DNA of 64,000 nucleotides from NCBI GenBank assembly GCA_000497125.2, contig CM035323.1, forward strand, positions 628,001 to 692,000, given 5' to 3'. The stretch comes from Spironucleus salmonicida (Eukaryota > Fornicata > Diplomonadida > Hexamitidae). Below, one piece after another: positions 12,694-22,220 of the stretch. A model generated the notes under the pieces. It was given only the letters and a program-made list of their open reading frames with translations, did no database searches and was not told the origin of the DNA. The position numbers were made by a program, and so were the translations under genes. How positions within the stretch are numbered: the first letter of the stretch is position 1; each line of letters begins with the position of its first letter.

Positions 12694-13866
12694 ATGACAA
12701 ACTTACCGTTTTATATAAATTTTTACCAAGTAGTGTATTAAATAACTGTATATTATAACGGCTAACATAGTGACTACTTTATATTTATTAGTTGTATAAT
12801 ATTACTATTGTAATACAAACAAGAAATTATTAAGTAATTTAGAGTTTAAATTAAAAGTAATCGAAAAAATATCCCATACTCTCTTAAACAAGAATTACAA
12901 TTAAACAACAAAGAAGACTCATTATCTATCCTATTACAATGCAATTCGAAAAATATTGAATTTAGTTTAATTATAGCAATATATTTAGACCTATAGCAAT
13001 ATCTAAAGACTAAATTAGAGAAAAAACTAAAACTAAAACTTAAATTTTATCATAATCATATGAATGATTATCAATGTACATCATCACAATAGATGGTAAA
13101 AGTGTTAATAATGTAAGATATTTAATTAAAAACCTAAATTTATAACCTATAACAAAAAATAACAAGAAGGATGTTAAGTTTACTGTATCTCGAATCAAAT
13201 AAAGTCTTAACAAGGAATGACATGTAATTTAACTTTGGAAATATCGTGAAATAGTCTATTCTAATTAGAACTTTAAAGTTTGGTATTAGAACATAATCAG
13301 AGCATAAATAAATATTGAGTTAAGTTGGGCTCGCTTCATTTAGACCTAATATCCTTATTTAAAAGATATTATATATAATATCATTAATAGTAAATTTAGT
13401 AATATAAATATTTTATTCATCAATAATGCATATTAAAATAAAACAGTTATTAATTAAGTAATTCGCATCTTAATTTGATATTATCTTTATAAGAATTAAA
13501 CAATTATAATACGATTTTAATGATATTATTTTTCACTTACTTCATTTCAACCAGAATACTTCTAAATAAATCCAAGTGACTATATACACTTCCAGCACAT
13601 ATTTAATTACATACTAATAAATCATCGTCATCTAACACCAATTAGCCTATAATATCTTACTTTCAGCTCTAAACTCCGAAATCGATGCGTATTAACCCAC
13701 AAAATTATCTCTTAACAATTATTTCTATATTATAAGCAGCTGTTCGTACCTTTTCTTATATCAAAATCAATAATTATACATTACTAAAGATTTTAAAACT
13801 ACATTTTATGTTAAGAGTTTTTCTAAATCTAAAAGTTCCTAATAATTTCCCTCTAATCAATTATGA
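12694..13866 (+). CDS. weak candidate ORF in AT-rich DNA, 390 aa
   Basis: The frame is free of TGA for about 1260 bases (12607-13863), while the other two plus-strand frames of the same stretch each contain five or more TGA. That bias argues for coding. Against it, the translation has very few Gly and acidic residues and no recognisable motif. Its first ATG is at 12694 and its stop TGA at 13864-13866. If real it is an Ile/Leu/Gln/Tyr-rich protein of unknown role. Confidence 0.3.
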
Positions 13867-13974
13867 TGCTGAAAATTATCCTCCAATACTTACTACAAAT
13901 TCCTTATATCAAGATTTCCATCACTCAATTTGAAATCGGTTTTCCACTCCATAAATTTAATATTTTCCACTCCA

Positions 13975-14598
13975 TCAAACCCCAAAAACGCCCAATTTTC
14001 CGTTTTCGACAATCTACTTCCCCCCGTCGACCTCGCGAATTTCGAACTCGAAAACTGTATTTTGCTCGCTTTTGCTGCCTTTGGTGATTGCACCGTTTTG
14101 ATCCAAGAAGTATAGAACATAGCAGATGTGGCATTGACACAAAACAAACTCCTTTCCCCCTTTTATGACCTTGCCGTCGCTGACATTTTTCAGCTCGAAA
14201 ATTGGCACAACTCGTTGCATTTCGCAGGTCTCCTTAAGTTTTTTCTGTACCTTTTGCGACGTCTGGGAGTCGACTTTTTGGAACGAAAAAACAGAATTCA
14301 AATGGCTTTCGGCCAATAATTTTGAGAGTTTCGCGAATTTTTTGTACGAAAAATTTGAGAGCGACGTGAGCGATAGAGGAGAGATTGGTGGAAGTGGTGA
14401 CGGCTGCAAAAAGTGTGAGTATTGCTTGTAATCGTATAATAATTGAATTTTGGTTGAATACAGTTATTACAAGTTAACTTAATTTTTGCTCTATTTCACT
14501 GTGATGAATTAATACAGCTTTGACTAATGGTTGAGGCTGCCTAGTAATTCGGTTATGAATGATTTTGCTACGTTTTAAAACGGTGTTGGAAGAGTCAT
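13975..14598 (-). CDS. unidentified 207-aa protein, weakly Tim44-like C-terminus
   Basis: The frame runs from ATG 14598 to TGA 13975. The first 70 residues are Gln/Ser/Leu-rich. The second half alternates strands and charged turns and contains ICYVLYFLDQNGAITKG followed by VFEFEIREVDGG. This loosely resembles the NTF2-like C-terminal domain of Tim44 (strand, Asp-x-x-Gly turn, strand), a mitochondrial import-motor adaptor. The resemblance is by eye and weak, so the name is only a hypothesis. The first third uses many TAA/TAG codons and is AT-rich, while the last 400 bases are richer in GC. It is divergent from the next gene with 126 bases between starts. Confidence 0.6.
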
Positions 14599-14724
14599 TT
14601 TGTATAGAAAAATTAGATATATTAATATATAATATGGTGTATGAGTATAAAATTATTTAAATATTTATATGATATAATATCTTTAATTTATTTGCGCCAG
14701 AAATCTCTTTTTCTTTTTTTATAA
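14599..14724. promoter_or_regulatory. divergent promoter region
   Basis: 126 AT-rich bases separate the starts of the 207-residue minus-strand gene and the 199-residue plus-strand gene. No specific motif was recognised. Confidence 0.4.
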
Positions 14725-15324
14725 ATGTACATGTCCAGCCCAACTCCCGGAGAATTCATGACCTCATCCTAAAGTGCCGCTATGGTTCCATAACTGAATT
14801 GTGCATAAGGCCCTTAGTTAGTCAAGATTTCTGATTATCCTACCCCAACTTATAAAACTATTTAACCTATTTTCTTGTAATAGGGTAGAACTGAAACCGT
14901 TACAGTGACCTTCCTTTCCCATAATGCTAATAATTGTATGGTTGATGTATCTGGTGATTTTATGATTGCAGCTACCACTTCTCTGAAGTTCATGCAGAGA
15001 TTAGATTATGAAGCATATGGAGTAGATGTATTAATCACTGGTTTACATGCTGGATAGGCAAAAGCAACTATCACTATTGGTGGTTGCTTGCCTCCTATCA
15101 CTGTTTTTGTAGAAGTAATTGTCACCTCGCCTCCTTATGTCCCTACTCCTCAACCTCCTGCTCCTTAGGTTTTACCTGTATCAACTTCAGTAAGAGGTTC
15201 GATGGTCGGAAGCCAGTGCTACACCAGCCCTTCTGTTTTACCTGTTAGTACTTCTGTTAGAAATAGCATGACTGGTAGCGGTATGGCAGGTAGCGGTATG
15301 TATATGTCAGGTGGTCGTTGGTGA
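14725..15324 (+). CDS. hypothetical beta-rich protein with duplicated Ser-rich tail, 199 aa
   Basis: The frame begins at ATG 14725 and ends at TGA 15322. The middle (residues ~50-125) alternates short hydrophobic and polar residues (TVTVTFLSHNANNCMVDVSG, then ATITIGGCLPPITVFVEVIV), suggesting an immunoglobulin- or MSP-like beta sandwich. A Pro-rich linker follows (YVPTPQPPAPQ), and the tail holds two copies of the motif VLPVSTSVR plus a Gly/Ser/Met-rich end (GSGMAGSGMY). No signal peptide or membrane segment is visible. An MSP-type or cytoskeletal role is possible but unproven. A second ATG two codons on (14731) could also serve as start. Confidence 0.75.
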
Positions 15325-15897
15325 GAGTATTCTATTATATTATGCATGTAGAATATGTTTCTAAGAGCTTGAATAAGGTAATACAATATCATTTTAGTTT
15401 AATTATTTCTTATAATATCATTTTTATTTATCTTAACATCAAATATCTCCGCCATCGTTGGCTTTCTTTATAATTAGTTTTATAATAAACATAATTTCTA
15501 TTCCACATCAGATTTTATATAAAATGGTATTTCAAGTAACACTTTCATAGTTTTATATATTGTATTTATTAATATTAGATAAATTCTAATCATTTAAGTT
15601 ACCTCTGCTAAAATGAATCTACAAATATTCCATATATTTAGAAGTTTATCTGATTTTGCGCATTTACCAGATTATAAAATTGGTTATATTTACTAAAAAA
15701 TTATAACCTAGATCATTTATTCAATTCACTTTTTAATAAACTTACACTTAGTTGGCAGCTATTAATAAAATACAACACTTTTATATATTTACTAGTCTAT
15801 TTACTAACTAATACATATTCAAAATATTATATAGTGAAACACTTTGCTCATGTAATCTGTATTATAATTATATAGTCACATCTGTAAACATTTAAAA
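15325..15897. other. AT-rich spacer, nothing found
   Basis: About 570 bases of AT-rich sequence. No open frame with protein-like composition and no repeat was seen. Confidence 0.45.
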
Positions 15898-16242
15898 ATG
15901 AACGGAACTCTCTTTACTCCAGACCAGCGCTAGGTACCGGTAACGGTCACACTAGGAGATAAGGTCATGTTTGTAAGTACGGATAAATTTAAAACTGCTG
16001 TAGATCTGGCAGGAGAATCAGTCCATATCCTCCGCAGCGATTGCATTTCCACTCTAGTCGATACTATTGCTGGAATTCGAATAGAAGTAGACACGAGGGA
16101 AATTCCAATTTGCACTATAGATGAAACTTTGTACGGTTATTAAATGATGGAGTTTTAGTACACGCCCTAAGGTCTGTCCTTATACAATGAAGAACAGACT
16201 TTACCATGTTTTACCAAAAAATAATACTGTATAAGTAAGTGA
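15898..16242 (+). CDS. hypothetical 114-aa protein
   Basis: The frame runs from ATG 15898 to TGA 16240. GC content and codon choice are clearly above the flanking spacer. The sequence alternates strands and turns (PVTVTLGDKVMFVSTDKFKT, then IRIEVDTREIPICTID) and suggests a small beta-rich domain. In-frame TAA/TAG occur four or five times and read naturally as Gln (for example LYGYQMMEFQYTPQGLSLY). No signal peptide or membrane helix is visible. Its 3' end faces Cys-rich protein A. No family was recognised. Confidence 0.7.
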
Positions 16243-16454
16243 ATTTGTAACATGACGGATAATGAGTGATTTATTAACTTTTGAGATAAAAATTTAACTA
16301 TAAAATCGTACCTACCTTATTTATTCAATTAGATATGTTAAAAATAGTGACGAATATTTATATTATATATTTAAATTCAAATAAAATGATTATTTATCAT
16401 TATATTAAAAATATTTTCACTATAAATATCCTTCATTCACGCTAAACATGAATA

Positions 16455-17783
16455 TCACTCCTCGTTATCTGGCAAAACACTCTCTGTTAAATCAATTGTT
16501 GTCTTGTCTCTAGTTTCAGGCTTGTTAAACTTAAAAGATAACTACTTCTTCATACCCTTAGTAGGCTGAAAATTTTCTTGGCTCTTGTTAAAAATTTTAG
16601 AGGCATTGACAAACTAAAATCTATCCTTCGTGCTGATATCCTCCTCTTTACCGTAATTTTCGATCTTATAGTAAATATTCCTTTTCTATTTCCAAAACAG
16701 GAAAATAATAGTAATTGCTGCAATAATCAGAATAAGAAGACAGATAAAGAACCCAATAATCATCGCTTATATATCTTTACTGCCCAGCTTATTGATATCC
16801 GCGCACTCACCATTCACATTGCTATATCCGTTCTCACATACAGCGCACTTATTAATTTCCCCATCATCGCAATACTTACAGTTCGGTACAAAGCCGCACG
16901 CCCCACATTTACCGGAAATTGTTAAAAGTTGTTGCGGCTAATCGCACCTGTCACAGTAGCCTTTTCGAATGGAATACCCATTTTCGCAGGTGCCGCAGAA
17001 ATCTACAGCGGAGCAGGTCACGCAGTTCGAGACGTCGCAGGTGAAGAAGTTCTCGCAGTTCACGCCCGAGTAGCCGCGGATGCACTGGCAGACCGTGCCG
17101 GTGGGGGCCCGTGTGATGGACCCCTTCAGGTTGCAGGGACCGAACTCGGTGCCGGTGATGGGCTGGCACTCGTCGATGTTGAGCTACTTGAAGCCCAGGG
17201 CGCAGGTCGTGTCGCACTTGTAGCCCTTGCGGGGCACCGGGCAGGCCGTGCAGCGGAAGTTGAGGGCGAGGTCGACGCCGCACTCCTTGCAGTTCGTCTC
17301 GGAGCAGGGCACGCACTTCTTCTTGTACTAGAAATACCCGTCGTGGCAGATCTCGCAGGTAGTCTGGTCGCCCTTCCGGCACTCCCTGCAGTTGTAGACC
17401 GTGCAGGCTGGAAGCGCTGCGCAGTTGAAGTCGACGTTCAGCTCGACGCAGGGGCACGCGAAGTCCCACTTGCTGTTGAACTTGCAGGCACCGATGCCGT
17501 TGCAGGGGGACGCTTCGGAGCAGCTGGTGGCCTGGCAGGCGATGACGTTGAACTGCTTCTGTCCGTGTGGGCATGCCGTGTCGCACTTCCAGCCGGTGAA
17601 GGGTGTAAGGCAGAACTGACAGCTCTGCTCTGTGCCTATGAGAAAGCACCCGGCACACTTTGGGTTGTCGGTGCAGAACCTGCAGATCCGGTCGTCATCT
17701 AGAGTATAGCCGGCATTACAAACTTCGCAGACGTCCTTGTCAGTCGGACAGGCCAGACAGCTGGGATCGTTGCAGTTGTTCAT
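16455..17783 (-). CDS. Cys-rich CXXC/EGF-like membrane protein, copy A, 442 aa
   Basis: The ectodomain (residues 1 to ~335) is packed with CXXC and EGF-like cysteine spacings (for example CPTDKDVCEVC, CRECRKGDQTTCEICHDGYF), followed by one membrane helix (about 340-365, IIGFFICLLILIIAAITIIF) and a tail of about 78 residues. This is the architecture of diplomonad variant/Cys-rich surface proteins. The start was set at MNNC because copies B and C begin there; a Met eight codons upstream gives only a short hydrophobic lead. No signal peptide is visible. The core (about 16.93-17.64 kb) is GC-rich and nearly identical to copies B and C, while both ends are AT-richer and diverged. The tail resembles that of copy C (WKQ-R-YYK-ENY pattern), not B. 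Confidence 0.88.
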
Positions 17784-18419
17784 TTGTAGTATTAATAACT
17801 TGACCACGATATTATATAATAACTCAACATACTAAATAATCTATCTGTTTTTACTGATTAAATATCTTTATATAGCAATTAAACCTTATTTTTCAAAATG
17901 TATTGTTATTCTAATTTCGATGAATTTAATTTAATCCAGTAGTGTATCATAACATAATTTGGAGTTATATTTATAATAATCCATATAAACTTATCCACAC
18001 TCCAAAAATGCTTACCATAAAATATATAATAATTAGGTTATCGCCAGTAAACTTTTTTGCTATAATTGCAGAATTAATACAAAGTTCGTTTATATTTATT
18101 ATTTTAACAATAAAATAACTTATTATATTGTCACTTTACTTTATTTAAATAATATATTTTTAAATATTATCATTCATCTTTAAAATTCACACTTTCACTT
18201 ATCTATAAGCTATAACACTGAACTAAAAAAATAGTAATTGTGTATTCATCAGTTTGAAATAATATCCACGTATTAAGAAAATATCTGTCTAGGAATACTA
18301 TTACCACTTTCACTTTGTGTAATATTATAGTTTAAAATCCCTTATCTATCGTATAATATATAATAATGCATTTATTATTTATTAAATCGCCTTTTATTTT
18401 TTATAAAATATATAATCAG
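17784..18419. other. AT-rich upstream region of Cys-rich protein A
   Basis: About 640 very AT-rich bases. The sequence just upstream of copy A does not match the upstream region shared by copies B and C. No gene was seen. Confidence 0.45.
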
Positions 18420-19342
18420 TCATTTATTTACGCTCTTAATGAAGTAGTAAGTTAGCTCACTACCAATAGCACCAACTATTACTAAAGCAGCTATCATTAT
18501 TCCTATAACCATTCATCCTGAAATATTAGCAGTATCTTTATTGAACGCAAGTTAGAAATAAACTACATTGGTTAACTCGTATCTATATCCTTAATTCGTA
18601 CTATCACCATTCTAGTTATACAGTTACTCAACTAAATACTTAAAGTAATATGTATTAGTGAATTTGTAATTCCTAAAATGCTTCTTCTCCTTACATTTAC
18701 ATTCAGTTATATAGTTTAAATGTAGGTCGGGCAAGTACCACGAGGTCATAATTTCTAATATCTATTTTCTTTATATTTGGTTGTGGATTTTCTATTTCCT
18801 GTTGTCATTGGTTACACCCTTATTCTTAAACTACTAAATCAAAGCCTGAAGATAGAAACAGAACAACCTGTTAATCAATATTTAGTATTATGTTCACAGT
18901 AGTAATCACTGGAAGAAATGCAACTTTTATGGGTTGACCAAAATATCAGACATGTATTCGTAGTCAGCTCTATAAAATCCTTATCTGTAGGATGTACACT
19001 TTGTTACGAATTTGGAACAAGTGACACGACTGGCTTTATACATTTTACAAGTTTAATCGTTGTCTAAAAAATAGTTATCGATGAAAGCAGGTTATTTACA
19101 TGCGTCAGATTTTTAGTAGTCAAATTTTCTACATAATTTCAGTCATAGCTTGTTATGATTGAGTTATCAGAAAATAGTATATACTAGAATATTTCTACCT
19201 CGTTTGTGGGATAGTATGTGTAAAATACACATGGATTATCAGTATAAGTACATTCTCCACTTGCTGTCGTTTTAGTCCTTGTATAATTATGTAATCGAAT
19301 TAATATCAGTATAATGGTATATATTTTGAAATATTGATTCAT
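18420..19342 (-). pseudogene. broken gene for a type I membrane protein
   Basis: The piece begins at ATG 19342 with a signal-peptide-like N-terminus (MNQYFKIYTIILILIRLHNY) and then secreted-looking sequence with cysteines, but meets a TGA after 67 codons (19139-19141). The same frame continues protein-like for another ~100 codons, then coding character moves to another register (including NYKFTNTYYFKYLVEQLYNQ). That meets a TGA just before a typical membrane helix (MVIGIMIAALVIVGAIGSEL) and a short basic end that stops at 18420. So at least two in-frame TGA and one frameshift separate a signal peptide from its membrane anchor. The gene order fits a former surface protein; it lies next to Cys-rich protein A but shares no obvious sequence with it. 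Confidence 0.5.
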
Positions 19343-20104
19343 TTTAATTAGAAAATAGTAATAAACATTTATATAAAATAATATCAGTAAATTTTATCTA
19401 TGGCTTATTTTATCATAAAAATTCATATCTAGAAAATATCTTAGACAATTGATATTATATATTATAAATACATAGGTCTAGAAATGCAATTTCATATTTT
19501 AAGCTATTTTGAGTAATTATTATAACTTACAGTTGCTATCAAATGGACAAAATATATTATTAGTTTTCTATTTGTAGCAATATAGTAAGAATCTTTTATA
19601 ATAATAAATATTCCCAGCTTACTTTATAAGTTAATGGCTTTAGTAATTTATTTATTCAATAACACAACTTTATTATTCGCAAAATTTATATCTTGTATTA
19701 TAACCTAATATTGTATAATAGATGTAAAAATGATTAACAGAAAATATTAAAATTTGTTACCAAATACAGTTAGAGCCTCATAATTTGTATGATAATTTAT
19801 AATTTAAGTTTATCCAGTGCATACGTAATGTACAATAAAATACAAAAACTGATATATATGTAAAAAAATTATTATTTTATAGTTTCAGGTACATTACGTA
19901 ATAAACCTATGATTAAATTAATGTATATTTAGAGTTAAACTGTTACTGTTCTGGTATAATTATTGTTTAATTAAATTATTTAAATAGTACTTATTTTAAA
20001 ACCTTACTTGAAACTAGGTGTTTTAAGTAATAATTTATACATAGTATTTATTAAAATCTTCGTTATTACCTATAAAATAAGATTGAGTATTTATTGATTT
20101 GAAA
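19343..20104. other. AT-rich spacer, nothing found
   Basis: About 760 bases. TGA-free frames of up to about 190 codons occur, but their translations look like chance AT-rich sequence. Confidence 0.4.
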
Positions 20105-20650
20105 ATGACTAAAAAAATCATTCGTATTTAAATCTTTATTTTAAGTATATGTTGCTATTATTAAAATTTACAATAGTAAAATAAGCTTCATAGAAGCATC
20201 AACTTAAGTTTGCAGCAAAAATTTTATCTCGATTTATTCATAATTTTGCGATTTTATCATAGGTATTTGTTATGGAGATCTCAACATGATACTGTTATTT
20301 ATATAATTATTGGAAGGTAATTCACTATACTCAATACTAAAATTAATAATTATACATTATTAGGACCAGATCATTAACTTAGCGTAATAATTGTTAAATA
20401 GAATGACTGGTATTTTATAAAGACTAAATACTAATATTTTTTATATTCAGAGATCTATATATAACTTTATATGTACGTATAATTTATTTTTATGAGTCTG
20501 AAGCAGATAACCATGAAATTCAAGTTAAAATGTAACTTTAACTACGTAAATTTATATAAAACTGGTTCTAAAGTAACATTTATTTGTTTAATAATTGAAA
20601 ACAAGCTAAAAGATGTATTAATATTACATCTGTATAAAAACGATTATTGA
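20105..20650 (+). CDS. candidate 181-aa protein in AT-rich DNA
   Basis: The frame runs from ATG 20105 to TGA 20648. It contains a strand-like stretch (TVIYIIIGRQFTILNTKINN, then LLGPDHQLSVIIVKQNDWYF) with Gly, Asp and Trp, more protein-like than other frames here and vaguely FHA-like in pattern. The flanks are the usual AT-rich translation. It could be a real small gene or chance. Confidence 0.33.
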
Positions 20651-21231
20651 ATAAATACGAAATAATAATATGGTATTACTTTAAACATACATAATAAGTC
20701 ACCATCGCAAAAGGTGTAAAACAGACAAGTTGGGGTTTGGAAAAGATATTACAATTTTATTATTTCCTTTCGCGAACAATAAAATCATAACACCTTTACA
20801 AAATTCAAATTGGATGTTTTATACCATTTACGCCGGTGACTTACTACTACATATTATAACAAAGTTGTTTATTTGAGTCTATTTTAAATTAACGAATAAT
20901 ATGCATTTAATTGTTATAATTATGTTTTTAGTATAGACTATAATATATTTCAGATATATAAAATATTTGTTAAAAGCAAAATCTTTGCTAAAAGATTTTA
21001 AATAGTTAATAGTTAAAAGTAATTTAATCTTCACTTTGCAACTGATTTTTATAACATAATGGATTGCTTATCATAATAATTAATATTTTATAACTAAATA
21101 ACAAGATTTTATAACAAAGATAACTCAAAAAATTAAAATTTATTTTATTATTATTTAGGATCTTACATTTCTAACTTATTATTATACCAGTATTTATTTT
21201 TAATTTATATATTCATTATTTCTCCATCACT
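20651..21231. other. AT-rich spacer, nothing found
   Basis: About 580 bases; no convincing frame or repeat. Confidence 0.4.
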
Positions 21232-21579
21232 TCACATTAAATAAGTTTGTTTTATAGCAGCTTCTACTTTCTTGACTAATTCTGGAAAAGTCTCGTCTTA
21301 CATAATTTTCAAAATTTACATTATTTACGAATCATTCTCTTATAAGTAAGAAATAACTTATCTCATTTATATTTAAGTAAGCTCAATAGCAATATGTCCT
21401 AGAAGCTAGTCTTCTAAAAGAATAGATGTAGGGGTAAGATTGAGTTCATTTTTTGAAACTTAAAGTTCGATTTAATCAGAATTTATATGAACTAGGTCAT
21501 CTTTTAGGGTTATAAGGGCTTCTTGTTATTGTATTTCATTATTTTTATTAAATAATAATTACGCATTTAGGGTTTGCAT
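21232..21579 (-). CDS. hypothetical helical protein, 115 aa
   Basis: The frame runs from ATG 21579 to TGA 21232. The product is rich in Leu, Glu, Gln and Lys with heptad-like spacing over most of its length (for example ITLKDDLVHINSDQIELQVS and FPELVKKVEAAIKQTYLM), so it is probably coiled coil. A central hairpin-like segment (LTPTSILLEDQLLGHIAIEL) recalls prefoldin-type small coiled-coil proteins, but this is only a shape resemblance. It lies 150 bases downstream of the zinc-finger gene on the same strand. The frame stays open upstream of the chosen ATG, so the start is not certain. Confidence 0.55.
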
Positions 21580-21728
21580 CAAGTAACGGACTTTACAATC
21601 TACAATAAATTAAATTATAAACTTATTTGAAATTAATAAATATATCAAATTATTAAATTTTATGTATTTTATTATAATTTTGTTAATATTAAACGCTAAA
21701 TAGAAAAATTCGTTCAGTTATCGTTAAC

Positions 21729-22145
21729 TCAGTCACAGTACTCCTAAAAATCAGCAAAGTCATCAAATTAGAATATTTAATCATCTAAAACTTCTCTATT
21801 CATGTCAATTTCCTCTAAATTACCATAAACTAGCTACCTAAACTCTTTCGTAGCTGCGTCTATTCTATCAGGGTATTCTGTTAATTCAGAAATATTAAAC
21901 TACTTAGCTATTTCGTTATTCTAATCTTTTTTAAATGACTACTAGAAAGATCTAAAAACTAAATCTGAATTATCTTTAGATTCTTTTAGATTAAACGTAT
22001 CAAAACCACAAAATAGACATGAACCCTTACCTTGCTATTCACAATAAATATTTCCACAATTTTAACACGACAAAGCCCATCCGTTACACTCAATTAGTGG
22101 ATGAATAACGCCATGGCAATCACAATATATTCTTTTAGGAGGCAT
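21729..22145 (-). CDS. ASC-1/TRIP4-type C2HC5 zinc-finger protein, 138 aa
   Basis: The N-terminal 55 residues carry the C2HC5 zinc finger of activating signal cointegrator 1 (TRIP4, yeast Rqt4 family). It opens with CDCHGVIHPLIECN, continues SCQNCGNIYCEQQGKGSC and closes with LFCGFD, so the Cys/His order is complete. In animals and yeast this domain belongs to a subunit of the ASC-1/RQT complex that splits ribosomes stalled on mRNA. Here the protein is short: after the finger come about 80 acidic, helical residues, with no ASCH domain. It is divergent from the CPSF100-like gene with only 75 bases between the starts. Confidence 0.8.
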
Positions 22146-22220
22146 TTTTGCATTTATAAATTATTTATCATATAATAATATGTATTACATATACAGTCTC
22201 TTCCACTTCTAATTAATTAA
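22146..22220. promoter_or_regulatory. compact divergent promoter region
   Basis: Only 75 AT-rich bases separate the start codons of the zinc-finger gene (minus) and the CPSF100-like gene (plus), so promoter and leader elements of both must be packed here. Confidence 0.5.
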
